Of a stretch of 64,000 nt of DNA, positions 7,885 to 18,145 are shown in pieces. Numbering within the stretch: position 1 is the stretch's first letter; every line of letters begins with the position of its first letter. This DNA is from JBOHTO01 sp050733695. GTDB taxonomy: Bacteria; Gemmatimonadota; Gemmatimonadetes; Gemmatimonadales; Gemmatimonadaceae. The DNA is taken from the NCBI GenBank assembly GCA_050733695.1, contig JBOHTO010000148.1:1-64000 (forward strand), read 5' to 3'. The translations under genes and the position numbers were made by a program. The notes under the pieces were generated by a model, which did not search any database, had not been told where the DNA came from, and saw only the letters and a list, made by a program, of their open reading frames with translations.

Positions 7885-8339
7885 CGTCGCGCCACGAAGA
7901 ACTCCTTCAGCAACGCGCCACATTCATCAGCGCGCACGCCACCGCGAACCTCCGGCCGGTGGTTCAGACGCGAATGCCTCAGCAGATCACCCACCGAACC
8001 CGCCATCCCCGCCTTGTCGTCCCACGCACCGAATACCACCCGGTCGAGCCGGGCGAGCACGATCGCACCCGCGCACATCGCACACGGCTCCAGCGTGGCG
8101 ACGAGCGTGCACCCGGCGAGGCGACGATCCCCGACGATCCGCGCAGCCTCGCGGATCACCAGCAGCTCCGCGTGCGCAACAGGGTCGCTATCGCCCACGA
8201 TGCGGTTGCCCGATCTCGCGATGATCTCTCCGTCGCGCACGATGACTGCACCGACCGGCACCTCCCCGCGAGCTCCCGCTTCTCTGGCCTCCGCGAGCGC
8301 TGCCCCCATCCACTCCACGTCGCCCACCGATGCAGACAT
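7860..8339 (-). CDS. tadA: tRNA adenosine(34) deaminase TadA
   Basis: 159 residues. TadA deaminates A34 to inosine in tRNA-Arg(ACG), letting one tRNA read CGU, CGC and CGA. The zinc-binding and catalytic motifs are clear: His56-Ala-Glu58 and Pro85-Cys86-x-x-Cys89 ('PCAMCAGA'). ATG 8339 is chosen because it overlaps the clpB stop as TGATG; a GTG one codon upstream is possible. The C-terminal residues are encoded by the edge of an octanucleotide repeat array, so the tail may vary between strains. It is the last gene of the mla-clpB chain. Confidence 0.93.
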   Translation of the reverse strand: MSASVGDVEWMGAALAEAREAGARGEVPVGAVIVRDGEIIARSGNRIVGDSDPVAHAELLVIREAARIVGDRRLAGCTLVATLEPCAMCAGAIVLARLDRVVFGAWDDKAGMAGSVGDLLRHSRLNHRPEVRGGVRADECGALLKEFFVARRSAGASSR

Positions 8340-10981
8340 CACCGCGCCGCCGCCTCGGCCTCCAGTGCCGACTCGGGCGGGGCAGCGGTCGAGGCAGCGC
8401 TCTGCTCGAACACCAGCTTCCCGCCCTCACCCGCGGTCACGCGGATCCGGTCGCCCTCGCTGAAGCGACCATCGAGTACAGCGATCGCCAGCGGGTTCTG
8501 CAGCAGCCGCTGGATCGCCCGCTTGAGCGGGCGCGCGCCGAACGCGGGATCGTGGCCCTCGATCGCGATCACCTTCCTCGCCTCCGGCGTCACCTCGATC
8601 GACAGCTTGCGGTCGGCGAGCAGTTCGTCCAGCCGAACAAGCTGCAGTCCGATGATGCGATCGAGATCCGCGCTGTCCAGCGGACGGAAAATCACGATGT
8701 CGTCGACACGGTTGAGGAACTCCGGCTTGAAGTGCTGGCGCAGCGCGTCCGTCACCGTCGCCTCCACCGCAGCCCACTCGGTCGCACCCCGCTCGAGGAT
8801 GAACTGGCCACCGATGTTGGACGTCATGATGATGACGGTGTTGCGAAAGTCGACGGTGCGACCCTGCGAGTCGGTGAGCCGGCCGTCGTCGAGTATCTGC
8901 AGCAGAATGTTGAAGACGTCCGGATGCGCCTTCTCGATCTCATCGAAAAGGATCACGGAGTAGGGACGCCGGCGCACCTGCTCCGTGAGCTGGCCACCCT
9001 CCTCGTAGCCGACGTATCCCGGGGGCGCACCGATCAGACGAGCGACGGCGTGCTTCTCCATGTACTCCGACATGTCGATGCGCACCATCGCGTGCTCGTC
9101 GTCGAACAGGAACTCCGCGAGCGCACGGGCGGTCTCGGTCTTCCCCACTCCCGTGGGCCCGAGAAAGATGAATGAACCGATCGGCCGGTCGGGATCCTGG
9201 AGTCCGGCGCGCGATCGCCGCACCGCGTTCGCGACCGCCTCCACCGCTTCCCGCTGCCCGATCACGCGCTCGGCGAGCACATCGTCCAGCTTCGTGAGCC
9301 GTTCGCGCTCGCTCTCCATCATCCGCGTGATCGGGATTCCCGTCCAGCGCGCGACCACTTCGGCGATGTCTTCCGCTGTCACCTCTTCCTTGAGGAAGTG
9401 CGGCCGACCGTCCTGGCTCGCGAGATTGCCTTCTGCAGCGCGCAGCTTGCCCTCGAGCTCCGGAATCGTGCCATAGGTGATCTCGGCCGCGCGTCCAAGG
9501 TCACCCGTGCGCGTTGCCTGGTCGGCTTCGACCTTGGCCTGATCTATCTGCTGCTTGATCGTGCCCACACTGCCCAGCGTCTCCTTCTCGCGCTGCCACT
9601 GCGCCTTCATCACGGACGAGCGCTCGCGCAGCTCGGCGAGCTCGCGCTCGAGCGACTCGCGCCGCTCTTCCGATTCCGGATCCTTTTCCTTCTGCAGCGC
9701 CTGCCGCTCGATCTCGAGCTGCGTTATCCGGCGCTCGACCTCGTCGATCTCCTGCGGCATGGAGTCGATCTCGATACGCAGCCGCGATGCAGCCTCGTCC
9801 AGCAGATCGATCGCCTTGTCCGGGAGGAAGCGATCGCCGATGTAGCGGTTGGAGAGAGTAGCTGCAGCCACGACGGCACCATCCGTTATGCGCACCCCGT
9901 GGTGCGCCTCGTAACGCTCCTTGAGCCCGCGCAGAATGGCGATGGTATCGTCGACGGCCGGCTCGCCCACGAACACCGGCTGGAATCGGCGTTCGAGCGC
10001 GGCATCCTTCTCCACATGCTTGCGATACTCGTCGAGCGTGGTTGCGCCGACGACGCGGAGCTCGCCGCGCGCGAGCATTGGCTTGAGCATGTTGCCCGCG
10101 TCCATCGATCCCTCCGCCTTGCCAGCGCCAACGAGCGTGTGCAGCTCATCGATGAACACCACGAACTGTCCCTGGCTCTCCGTGATTTCCTTGAGAACCG
10201 CCTTGAGTCGCTCCTCGAACTCGCCGCGGAACTTGGCACCGGCGATGAGCGCGCCGAGGTCGAGTGAGACGAGCCGCTTGTTCCTGAGGCCTTCGGGGAC
10301 GTCGCCGTTCACGATCCGCTGTGCAAGCCCCTCCACGATCGCCGTCTTGCCCACGCCGGGCTCGCCGATGAGCACGGGATTGTTCTTCGTGCGACGCGAC
10401 AGCACCTGCACCACACGTCTGATCTCCTCGTCGCGCCCGATGACGGGATCGAGCTTCCCCCTGCGAGCGACATCGGTGAGGTCGCGCGTGTAGCGCTGCA
10501 GCGCCTGGTACTGCGTTTCGGGCGTCTGATCGGTGACCCGGTGGGATCCGCGCACGTGTCGCAGGGCCTCCAGGATGTCGCCGCGCGTCGCGCCTGCCGA
10601 GTTGAGCATGGTGCGCGTCTCTGTTCCCTTCACTTCCGCGAGCGCGAGCAGCAGATGCTCCGTGGATACGTATTCGTCGCCGAGCCCGCGCGCCTCCTCC
10701 TCGGCGCGATCGAGAATCTGGTTGAGCTCGCGCGAGAGCGTCGGCTGCGCCTGGCTCTGCCTGGGATAGCGCTGGATCTCGCGCTCGATCTGCTCGCGCA
10801 GTGCGGCAGTTCCGACACCGAGCTTCTGAAGAACGGGGACGACGATACCTTCGTCCTGCTCGAGCAGCGCGAGCAGGAGATGCGCGTCCTGCACGACGGG
10901 ATTGCCGTTGCGGCGCGCGCGCACGAGAGCGTCGTTGAGCGCCTCTGACGACTTGACGGTGAGTCGATCCGGATTGATCAT
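8339..10981 (-). CDS. clpB: ATP-dependent disaggregase ClpB
   Basis: 880 residues, full length for ClpB/Hsp104. It is a hexameric AAA+ machine that threads aggregated proteins through its pore, working with DnaK. Visible in order: the N-terminal Clp repeat domain (1-145), the first AAA module with Walker A 'GEPGVGKT' (206-213) and Walker B 'FIDELHTL', a long charged coiled-coil middle domain ('RRITQLEIERQALQKEKD') typical of ClpB rather than ClpA or ClpC, and the second AAA module with 'GPTGVGKTETARAL' and 'ILFDEIEKAH'. ATG 10981 forms an ATGA overlap with the upstream lipoprotein gene. No heat-shock promoter or CIRCE element is visible inside the chain. Confidence 0.97.
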   Translation of the reverse strand: MINPDRLTVKSSEALNDALVRARRNGNPVVQDAHLLLALLEQDEGIVVPVLQKLGVGTAALREQIEREIQRYPRQSQAQPTLSRELNQILDRAEEEARGLGDEYVSTEHLLLALAEVKGTETRTMLNSAGATRGDILEALRHVRGSHRVTDQTPETQYQALQRYTRDLTDVARRGKLDPVIGRDEEIRRVVQVLSRRTKNNPVLIGEPGVGKTAIVEGLAQRIVNGDVPEGLRNKRLVSLDLGALIAGAKFRGEFEERLKAVLKEITESQGQFVVFIDELHTLVGAGKAEGSMDAGNMLKPMLARGELRVVGATTLDEYRKHVEKDAALERRFQPVFVGEPAVDDTIAILRGLKERYEAHHGVRITDGAVVAAATLSNRYIGDRFLPDKAIDLLDEAASRLRIEIDSMPQEIDEVERRITQLEIERQALQKEKDPESEERRESLERELAELRERSSVMKAQWQREKETLGSVGTIKQQIDQAKVEADQATRTGDLGRAAEITYGTIPELEGKLRAAEGNLASQDGRPHFLKEEVTAEDIAEVVARWTGIPITRMMESERERLTKLDDVLAERVIGQREAVEAVANAVRRSRAGLQDPDRPIGSFIFLGPTGVGKTETARALAEFLFDDEHAMVRIDMSEYMEKHAVARLIGAPPGYVGYEEGGQLTEQVRRRPYSVILFDEIEKAHPDVFNILLQILDDGRLTDSQGRTVDFRNTVIIMTSNIGGQFILERGATEWAAVEATVTDALRQHFKPEFLNRVDDIVIFRPLDSADLDRIIGLQLVRLDELLADRKLSIEVTPEARKVIAIEGHDPAFGARPLKRAIQRLLQNPLAIAVLDGRFSEGDRIRVTAGEGGKLVFEQSAASTAAPPESALEAEAAAR

Positions 10982-11727
10982 CGCGGTGGCGGCGGTATCG
11001 GCGTCGGTGGTATCGGCGTCGGCTGTGCAGGCGAGGTGATCCGGGCCCCGAGTTCGGTACGAGCGCGCCGCGCGAGTTGCGCGATGACGTCCTCGGCCAG
11101 TATGGACAGTGTTGCCACGATCGCGTCCATCTCCGGCTCGGGCACGTATCGCTCGTCGGCGGCGGAACCGGTCCACAGGACGGAATCGTCGCGCACGCGC
11201 ACGATGCGCGCGTCGAACGCGACCGCTGCGAACACGGAATCGCCGCGATCCACCTCCTCGAATTCGCGTACGGTCGCCTGCCACGCGTACTCGTACGTCG
11301 TCCGGGAGGGCGGCTCGAACGTTACCATGCCCGAAACAGGAGAGTCGGCGGCGATGGTCTCCTCGGCGATGGCGCCCAGCATCGTGCCCAGCGGAAGCAG
11401 CCAGCTCCGGGCTGGATAGCTGCCGTACTCAAGATCATCGATGCGATATACGATCTGGTCTCGGCCGTACAGGCCGGGCGTGGCGAAGGTCGCGATCGCC
11501 AGAGCGCCCTCCAGCGGCGCAGCCGCCGCAGGCATGGACGCATTACCCGACACCGTCTCCGGGTCGGCCGGCATCGGGGACTGACTGACCGCGGCGGCAC
11601 GCCGCGCTGCCATGGAATCGGGAATGGCGAGCCGGTAGAACTCGTTCGCGGGGAGCGTGCCTCCGAAGCACGCTGCCGACGCGCCGGCAATCGTGGCCGC
11701 GACAACAAGGCGTGCGATCACGTCCAT
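10978..11727 (-). CDS. ABC-type transport auxiliary lipoprotein (PqiC/DUF330-like)
   Basis: 249 residues from ATG 11727. A signal peptide with an 'AGASAAC' lipobox puts the lipidated Cys near residue 18. The middle ('ATPGLYGRDQIVYRIDD' and 'WLLPLGTML') resembles the lipoprotein partner of MlaD/PqiB-type systems, which sits at the outer membrane and helps bridge lipid traffic. The C-terminus is a Pro-rich tail ('PTPIPPTPIPPPP'). The gene follows mlaD by 4 nt and overlaps clpB, in line with being the fourth component of the transporter. There is no MlaC in the window, and this protein may replace it. Confidence 0.75.
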   Translation of the reverse strand: MDVIARLVVAATIAGASAACFGGTLPANEFYRLAIPDSMAARRAAAVSQSPMPADPETVSGNASMPAAAAPLEGALAIATFATPGLYGRDQIVYRIDDLEYGSYPARSWLLPLGTMLGAIAEETIAADSPVSGMVTFEPPSRTTYEYAWQATVREFEEVDRGDSVFAAVAFDARIVRVRDDSVLWTGSAADERYVPEPEMDAIVATLSILAEDVIAQLARRARTELGARITSPAQPTPIPPTPIPPPPR

Positions 11728-11731
11728 GTCG

Positions 11732-12640
11732 TCAATCACGAATGCTCGGACCCGTTCTCTTTCTTGGCTGCTCGCGCCGGAGCAGGATGCTGGCGGGATC
11801 GCGCTCGAGACGTGCCGTGAGGCTGGCGAGGTTCTCCGAGGTGATCGCAAGGTCACGCATCGTTTCATCGAGTCCCTCCCCGGCCGCCACGGCGTGTCGC
11901 AGCTCACCCACGAGCACACGCATGTCGCGCAGCGTCGCCAGCGCCTCGCGCTGGGTCGCTGCGAACTCCGGTCCGGCCGCCGATACCGCTGTATCGACAG
12001 CCGTGATCACACTCTTCGTGCGCTGCAGCACGGCGTTCAGGTTGCGGCTCGCAAGCTCGAGTTCGCCGAGCACAGCGTCCGTTCCGGAGGTTGCATGATC
12101 GACGAGCTCCTGCATCTGCGCGAGTGTCCGATCGATGCGATCCCATGGTGACGTACGCACGACGCGCTCCATTCCGGTAAAGAGCGTGTCAGCGCGATCG
12201 AAGAACGATGCGAGCCGCGTCACCGCGTCCTGGAAGCTCATCGTCGGATCGGTGGGCAGCGTGCTTCCTTCCGGGAGCGGCGGTGCGTCGATGCTACCGG
12301 CTTCGAGCGCGAGATACGGTTCGCCGAGGATGCCGACCTGCGTGATGGCCGCACGCGTGTCCGCGCGAACCGGGGTCTCGTCCTCCACACGGAAGCTCAC
12401 GGCGATGCGGGTGGGATCCTCCGTCGATATGTCGAGCTCTGTTACCGAGCCAACGAGAAGGCCGCCGTACCGGACCTCGTCGCCCGGATTCAGCCCTGCC
12501 ACGCTCGTGAACATCGCCCTGTATTCCTGGCCCCTGAGAAAGAGGGTCGGATAACGGGCGATCGCCACCAGCAGAAGCAGCATTAGCGCCGTTCCGCCGA
12601 GCAGTGCGAGCGTGCCGAAACGGGAATCGGTCCGCGTCAT
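11732..12640 (-). CDS. mlaD: MlaD/MCE-family lipid transport substrate-binding protein
   Basis: 302 residues: one N-terminal membrane helix (about 9-30), then an MCE domain ('GLNPGDEVRYGGLLVGSV' with 'VGILGEPYLALEAG') of the kind that forms a hexameric lipid-binding ring in the periplasm, then a long helical C-terminal extension (about 150-290) likely to be coiled coil. The extension is longer than in E. coli MlaD and recalls the needle-forming helices of PqiB/LetB relatives. The ATG overlaps the ATPase stop as ATGA. It should act with the adjacent MlaE permease and MlaF ATPase in phospholipid movement between membranes. Confidence 0.88.
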   Translation of the reverse strand: MTRTDSRFGTLALLGGTALMLLLLVAIARYPTLFLRGQEYRAMFTSVAGLNPGDEVRYGGLLVGSVTELDISTEDPTRIAVSFRVEDETPVRADTRAAITQVGILGEPYLALEAGSIDAPPLPEGSTLPTDPTMSFQDAVTRLASFFDRADTLFTGMERVVRTSPWDRIDRTLAQMQELVDHATSGTDAVLGELELASRNLNAVLQRTKSVITAVDTAVSAAGPEFAATQREALATLRDMRVLVGELRHAVAAGEGLDETMRDLAITSENLASLTARLERDPASILLRREQPRKRTGPSIRD

Positions 12641-13419
12641 GTGCGACCTCGACGATAGAGGAGTTGGCGGGCGACAGGGTGCGTGCTCCGCTCGAGCGCC
12701 GCGCGATCACCCTCGGCCACGATGCATCCGTCCGCCATGATGTATATATGTCGCGCCCGACCGAATGCATAGCGCACCTGATGCGAGCATATCAGAACGC
12801 CGAAACCGCGGACCTCCTGGAGCCGGATGATCGCATCGTCCAGCTCCGCCGCGGAGTGCGGATCGAGGCCGGCTGTCGGCTCATCGAGCACGAGTACCGG
12901 CGGCCTCAGGGCCAGGGCCCGCGCGAGCGCGGCGCGGCGCTGCTCGGCCCGCCCCAGCTCGGCCGGCGTCGCGTCATCATCGATGCGCAGCCCCACCTCG
13001 GATAGCAGACTGCGAGCAGTGTCGCGCGCCTCCCGCGATGTCGCCGTCGTGTGTTCGAGCAGGGGAAGCTCGACGTTCTCAACGACGCTGAGCCGCGAAA
13101 TAAGCGCCGATCCCTCGAAGACCACTCCGATGCGGGTGCGCTGGCGCCGCAGTACCGGTTCGGACTCACCCGTCGCGTCGTAGGATTCGCCATCGATCAC
13201 GATCGTGCCAGCACTGGCGCGCTCCAGACCCAGCACATGCCTGATGAACATCGACTTGCCGGAATGGATCGGGCCCAGAATCACGTGCAGTCCTCCCCAT
13301 GGCACAATGATACTCACGTCGGAGAGAATCGGGCTCTCCACCGGGCCGCACATCCCGCGCACCTCGAGCGCGACCGCCGCCCTAGGAGGAGAGGCCTGGT
13401 ATGAAATAGAAGATGCCAT
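12637..13419 (-). CDS. mlaF: ABC transporter ATPase, MlaF-like
   Basis: About 260 residues if ATG 13419 is used, overlapping the mlaE 3' end by 38 nt. No good ribosome-binding site is visible and a start a few codons downstream is possible. The Walker A is atypical, 'GPIHSGKS' instead of GPSGSGKS, and the ABC signature is degenerate ('ELGRAEQRR' where LSGGxxxR is usual). Walker B with the catalytic Glu ('VLVLDEPTAGLDP') and the switch His ('ICSHQ') are intact. By position it energises MlaE. Whether the altered signature still supports normal ATP hydrolysis is unclear. Confidence 0.85.
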   Translation of the reverse strand: MASSISYQASPPRAAVALEVRGMCGPVESPILSDVSIIVPWGGLHVILGPIHSGKSMFIRHVLGLERASAGTIVIDGESYDATGESEPVLRRQRTRIGVVFEGSALISRLSVVENVELPLLEHTTATSREARDTARSLLSEVGLRIDDDATPAELGRAEQRRAALARALALRPPVLVLDEPTAGLDPHSAAELDDAIIRLQEVRGFGVLICSHQVRYAFGRARHIYIMADGCIVAEGDRAALERSTHPVARQLLYRRGRT

Positions 13420-14218
13420 TGACAACCGTGTCCGTCGCGAGAACTCCAATGAGGCCCACCACCACTCCGCGCGTGGCCGCCGCCCCGATCGCGCTGAACC
13501 GCCGTTCGATACTCAGCCCTGCATCGGCGGCAGCGATACCGAGCACGAAGGCGAACATGACCGACTTCACGAGGCCGAGGAACACATCTGCCACCGAGAA
13601 CTCGGCGCGATACTGGTTGAGATAGAAGCTCGTACTGTAGTCGAGGAACACGGTGTTCCCGATCCAGCCACCCAGGATGATCAGCCCATCGGCAAGGATG
13701 GTGAGAGCAGGGAGCGCGATGAGAAGTGCGGCGAGCTTCGGTGCAACCAGATACTTGATCGGATCGAGCCCCATTGCGCGGAGCGCGTCTATCTCGGCGT
13801 TCGCCGTCATCGACGCCAGCTCTCCTGCTATCGCTGCACCGCTGCGCGCGACGACGAGCAGGGCCACGCTGAGCGGCCCGAGCTCCCGTGCGGCGAACCA
13901 CCCGAGCGCCCGCCCGCTCATCGATTCGGCGCTGAATGCCGACAGCTCGGAAGCAATCTGGAAGGTCGTGATGAGCCCCACGAGCAGCGAAGCGCTCGCG
14001 ACGAGCCGGAGCGCACCCACGCCCAGCGCATCGAGCTCGCGCTGGACGCCGGCGCTCACGATCGTGCGCGGCGAGAATGCGAGCCAGGCAAGCCAGTATA
14101 GGGAGGCCCCGGCCAGCCGTCCGGGGCTGATGAACCGGCCGCCGATCACCAGCGTCGATCGCGGCTCCTCGACCGGTGAGTCCGCGGGCGCGACGGACTC
14201 GGGCGTCGTCGTTTCCAT
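13382..14218 (-). CDS. mlaE: MlaE/YrbE-family ABC permease
   Basis: 278 residues from ATG 14218. A disordered, acidic, Pro-rich N-terminus (about 1-30) precedes the permease domain, with hydrophobic helices and the family landmarks 'ELGPLSVALLVVARSGAA', 'EIDALRAMGLDPIKYLV' and 'RGVVVGLIGVLATD'. This is the inner-membrane core of Mla-type phospholipid transporters. It is the first gene of a six-gene chain ending in tadA. The promoter is probably in the ~190 bp upstream that also holds a repeat pair and is shared with the divergent lipoprotein gene; no clear -10/-35 stands out. Confidence 0.92.
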   Translation of the reverse strand: METTTPESVAPADSPVEEPRSTLVIGGRFISPGRLAGASLYWLAWLAFSPRTIVSAGVQRELDALGVGALRLVASASLLVGLITTFQIASELSAFSAESMSGRALGWFAARELGPLSVALLVVARSGAAIAGELASMTANAEIDALRAMGLDPIKYLVAPKLAALLIALPALTILADGLIILGGWIGNTVFLDYSTSFYLNQYRAEFSVADVFLGLVKSVMFAFVLGIAAADAGLSIERRFSAIGAAATRGVVVGLIGVLATDTVVNGIFYFIPGLSS

Positions 14219-14264
14219 CAACGACGTGCCACTGTCGACGGCGTGTCTCGACGCCCGTCGTGCA

Positions 14265-14347
14265 GGGACTCCCGCTTCCGCGGGAATGACGACCCCAGCC
14301 GAGGCCACTCACACATGGATCCGCGCTTCCGAAGGAATGACGATCCC
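14265..14347. repeat. Two copies of a CGGGAATGAC-type dispersed repeat
   Basis: Related segments at 14265-14295 (ACTCCCGCTTCCGCGGGAAT core) and 14316-14347 (decayed, GCGCTTCCGAAGGAATGACG) are about 50 bp apart. The first contains an inverted CCCGC/GCGGG hairpin. Both end in GAATGACGAYCCCAGYCGA. This matches the widespread dispersed bacterial repeat that spuriously translates as 'DSRFRGND'. It occupies the mlaE/lipoprotein divergent spacer. Confidence 0.75.
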
Positions 14348-14406
14348 AGTCGACGCCCCTCACCGTGCTTGACGCATGGGCCGCAGGCGCGTAGCGTTGC
14401 CCCGCG

Positions 14407-14757
14407 ATGCGACGACCGATGCTGGTACATGGGCTGGCGCTCCTGGTCGGAGTGACGGGGTGCGGCCAGGGCGGCGCACTTGCCGGCATGAGCGATTCCT
14501 CGTTCGTAGCCGCCATGACGGAGCTTCAGCAGGTCCAGCGCGATCCCGCTCTCGACAGCGCAGGCCGCGCCGCCGCCCGGATCTCCGTCTTGCAAAGACG
14601 GGGCCTCACACCGAGCGAGGTCGAACGCGCCGCCCGCGCTCTCGCGGACGAACCGTCGCGCGCCAGCGAGATCTGGCGCGCAATTGACGAACGCATGAAC
14701 GCGGCGGACACCAGCCAGGTGGACGACGGGCTGCGGGGCGACGGCCGCCGCCCATGA
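14407..14757 (+). CDS. Small hypothetical lipoprotein
   Basis: 116 residues starting at ATG 14407. A short signal peptide ends in 'LLVGVTGC', so the mature protein probably starts with lipidated Cys19. The remainder is helical and charged ('QRDPALDSAGRAAARISVLQ', 'TPSEVERAARALADEP') with no recognised domain. It is divergent from the mla chain and followed immediately by a hairpin shared with the convergent FlgD-like gene. Function unknown; the signal peptide and clean length make it a plausible real gene. Confidence 0.6.
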   Translation: MRRPMLVHGLALLVGVTGCGQGGALAGMSDSSFVAAMTELQQVQRDPALDSAGRAAARISVLQRRGLTPSEVERAARALADEPSRASEIWRAIDERMNAADTSQVDDGLRGDGRRP

Positions 14758-14761
14758 CAGC

Positions 14762-14787
14762 GCGCCCCGGACAGGTTGCCGGGGCGC
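14762..14787. terminator. Bidirectional GC hairpin between convergent genes
   Basis: A perfect 9-bp stem, GCGCCCCGG at 14762-14770 and CCGGGGCGC at 14779-14787, encloses an 8-nt loop. It sits between the stop at 14757 (+) and the stop at 14828 (-). There is no strong T-tract on either side, so it may be a weak or factor-assisted terminator serving both genes. Confidence 0.65.
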
Positions 14788-14827
14788 TACGTCCTACTCT
14801 GATCCGGATTGCGCGTGCAGGGCGCCG

Positions 14828-15295
14828 CTACTTGGCGACGATCATCTTGCGCGTGACCACAGCGACACCGTCCACCTCGAGCTGGTAGAGGTAGATGCCC
14901 GATGCCACTTCGCGGGAGGTATTGAGATACCTGCCGTCCCAGTAGGCGGTGTACTGACCGCATGGCAACGCTAGCTCTCGCAGTTCCGCACCTGCTGCAC
15001 TCGGCGGTGCTCCCTCTCCCTGAAGAATGGGGACCGCGACAAGCTGGGCGAGCACATTGTAGATGCGGAGCGTGACGCGGTAGATTCGACCCCCATCCTG
15101 GCAGGTCGGCTCACCGAGAGCGAACGGTATCTTCGTCTCCGGGTTGAACGGGTTCGGGTAGTTCTGACCCAGTTCCGCCGCGGCGTCGCGCCGCTCCTCC
15201 GGCGCCTGCGTACCGGCCTGCTGGCCGGACGCAGCCGCCGGAAGGAGCGTGATGAGGGCCAGCACAACTGACAGTGCTGCCCAGGGGTGCTTCAT
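14828..15295 (-). CDS. Secreted stand-alone FlgD-like/Por-sorting-type domain protein
   Basis: 155 residues from ATG 15295. A signal peptide (about 1-25, ending near 'AAASGQQ') is followed, after a short linker, by 'LGQNYPNPFNPETKIPF' and ends with 'ASGIYLYQLEVDG' and 'RKMIVAK'. These are the hallmarks of the FlgD Ig-like/type-A C-terminal domain that in FCB bacteria usually sits at the end of large secreted proteins. Here it makes up nearly the whole mature protein, with an inserted Cys pair ('PTCQDGG', 'ALPCGQ'). It may be a free-standing surface domain or the survivor of a larger gene. A sigma70-like promoter lies 80-110 nt upstream. Confidence 0.8.
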   Translation of the reverse strand: MKHPWAALSVVLALITLLPAAASGQQAGTQAPEERRDAAAELGQNYPNPFNPETKIPFALGEPTCQDGGRIYRVTLRIYNVLAQLVAVPILQGEGAPPSAAGAELRELALPCGQYTAYWDGRYLNTSREVASGIYLYQLEVDGVAVVTRKMIVAK

Positions 15296-15373
15296 GGGCT
15301 TCTCCGAGCTGACCAGGAATGGACCTTGTGACGTGCTCCTGCTACGGGTTGGTACGGCTATATCCTCTCGCCG

Positions 15374-15403
15374 AACATATGAACGCGTACACGGTATTGT
15401 CAA
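15374..15403 (-). promoter_or_regulatory. Putative sigma70-type promoter for the FlgD-like gene
   Basis: On the minus strand, TTGACA (plus 15398-15403) is followed after 18 nt by TATGTT (plus 15374-15379), a consensus -35 and a 4/6 -10. It lies about 80 nt upstream of the ATG at 15295 in the ~180-bp spacer after selB. This is a sequence match only. Confidence 0.5.
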
Positions 15404-15473
15404 GCAACCGGGTCACAGCGCGCACACAGCGCCGGCACGCCCGTGGCACGGTTTCCCGATCCGGCCTCGCAGA

Positions 15474-17335
<1,862 letters not shown>

Positions 17336-17351
<16 letters not shown>

Positions 17352-18121
17352 CCCCCCGTCGCCCACACATCGAAGGCGCGCAGCGGCCTTCCGTCTGCGA
17401 GGTGTTCGTCGAGGAACTCACGCAGCAGTCGGGCGTGCGCTCGCGACTCGACATCGGAGAGCCGGATGGAAGGTTCGCCGGCGAGCCAGCCTCTGAGCCG
17501 TGCACGCGCCGGCGCTGGCAAGGCTCGTCCCGCTGCGGGGTGCGCCCTTTTCGAGCGATTCGCGGCGGGAGCGCAGCGCTGACAGACCGCGCCACCGGCG
17601 CGATGGCTGAAATGCACTTCGGCCGCGGCGTCCATCTCCGCGTGACACAGGCTGCACTGATCGAGCGAGGGTGCAAAGCCGAGCTCTCGAACCAGTTGCC
17701 AGCTCGCAGCGAGCGCCACCTCCCGGGTAGCGCCGGGTTCTGCCTGCGCCATGCGATCGAAGCCGGCGACGACGGCGTCGTACAGCGCGGGATTGGAATC
17801 ATCCCTGACAAAGCGCAGGGCCAGCTCGGCGAGCAGGGCGGCGGCGGTGAAGCGGCCAAGGTCGCGACCCAGGGCAGGCCGCCCCTCAGACACCTCGAAG
17901 GACGAGAGCGTGTTCAGTTCGCGCCCCGCCTTGACGTAGATATGTGCGACACCGCCCGCGAACAGGTCCAGCGCGCTGCCGAAGCGGTTGCGGGGCCGAC
18001 GCGCCCCCCTGGCGATGACCGACTGCACCCCCGCCTCACGCGTGGCAAGGCGAAGGATGCGCGACGACTCCAGATAGTCGGCTGCGTGGAGAACGATGGC
18101 TTCCGTGGCCAGCAGGGACAT
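17336..18121 (-). CDS. recO: DNA repair protein RecO
   Basis: 261 residues with the RecO layout: an N-terminal OB-fold ('TEAIVLHAADYLESSRIL'), a helical middle, and a zinc site formed by Cys156, Cys159, Cys180 and Cys183 ('CSLC' and 'CQRC'). RecO with RecR loads RecA on SSB-coated single strands during gap repair. ATG 18121 starts 24 nt after the stop of the B12-operon lipoprotein, so it could be read from that transcript as well as from its own promoter. Its 3' end overlaps selB by at least 16 nt. Confidence 0.92.
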
Positions 18122-18145
18122 TCACATCCGCCACCGCGCGGCGCG

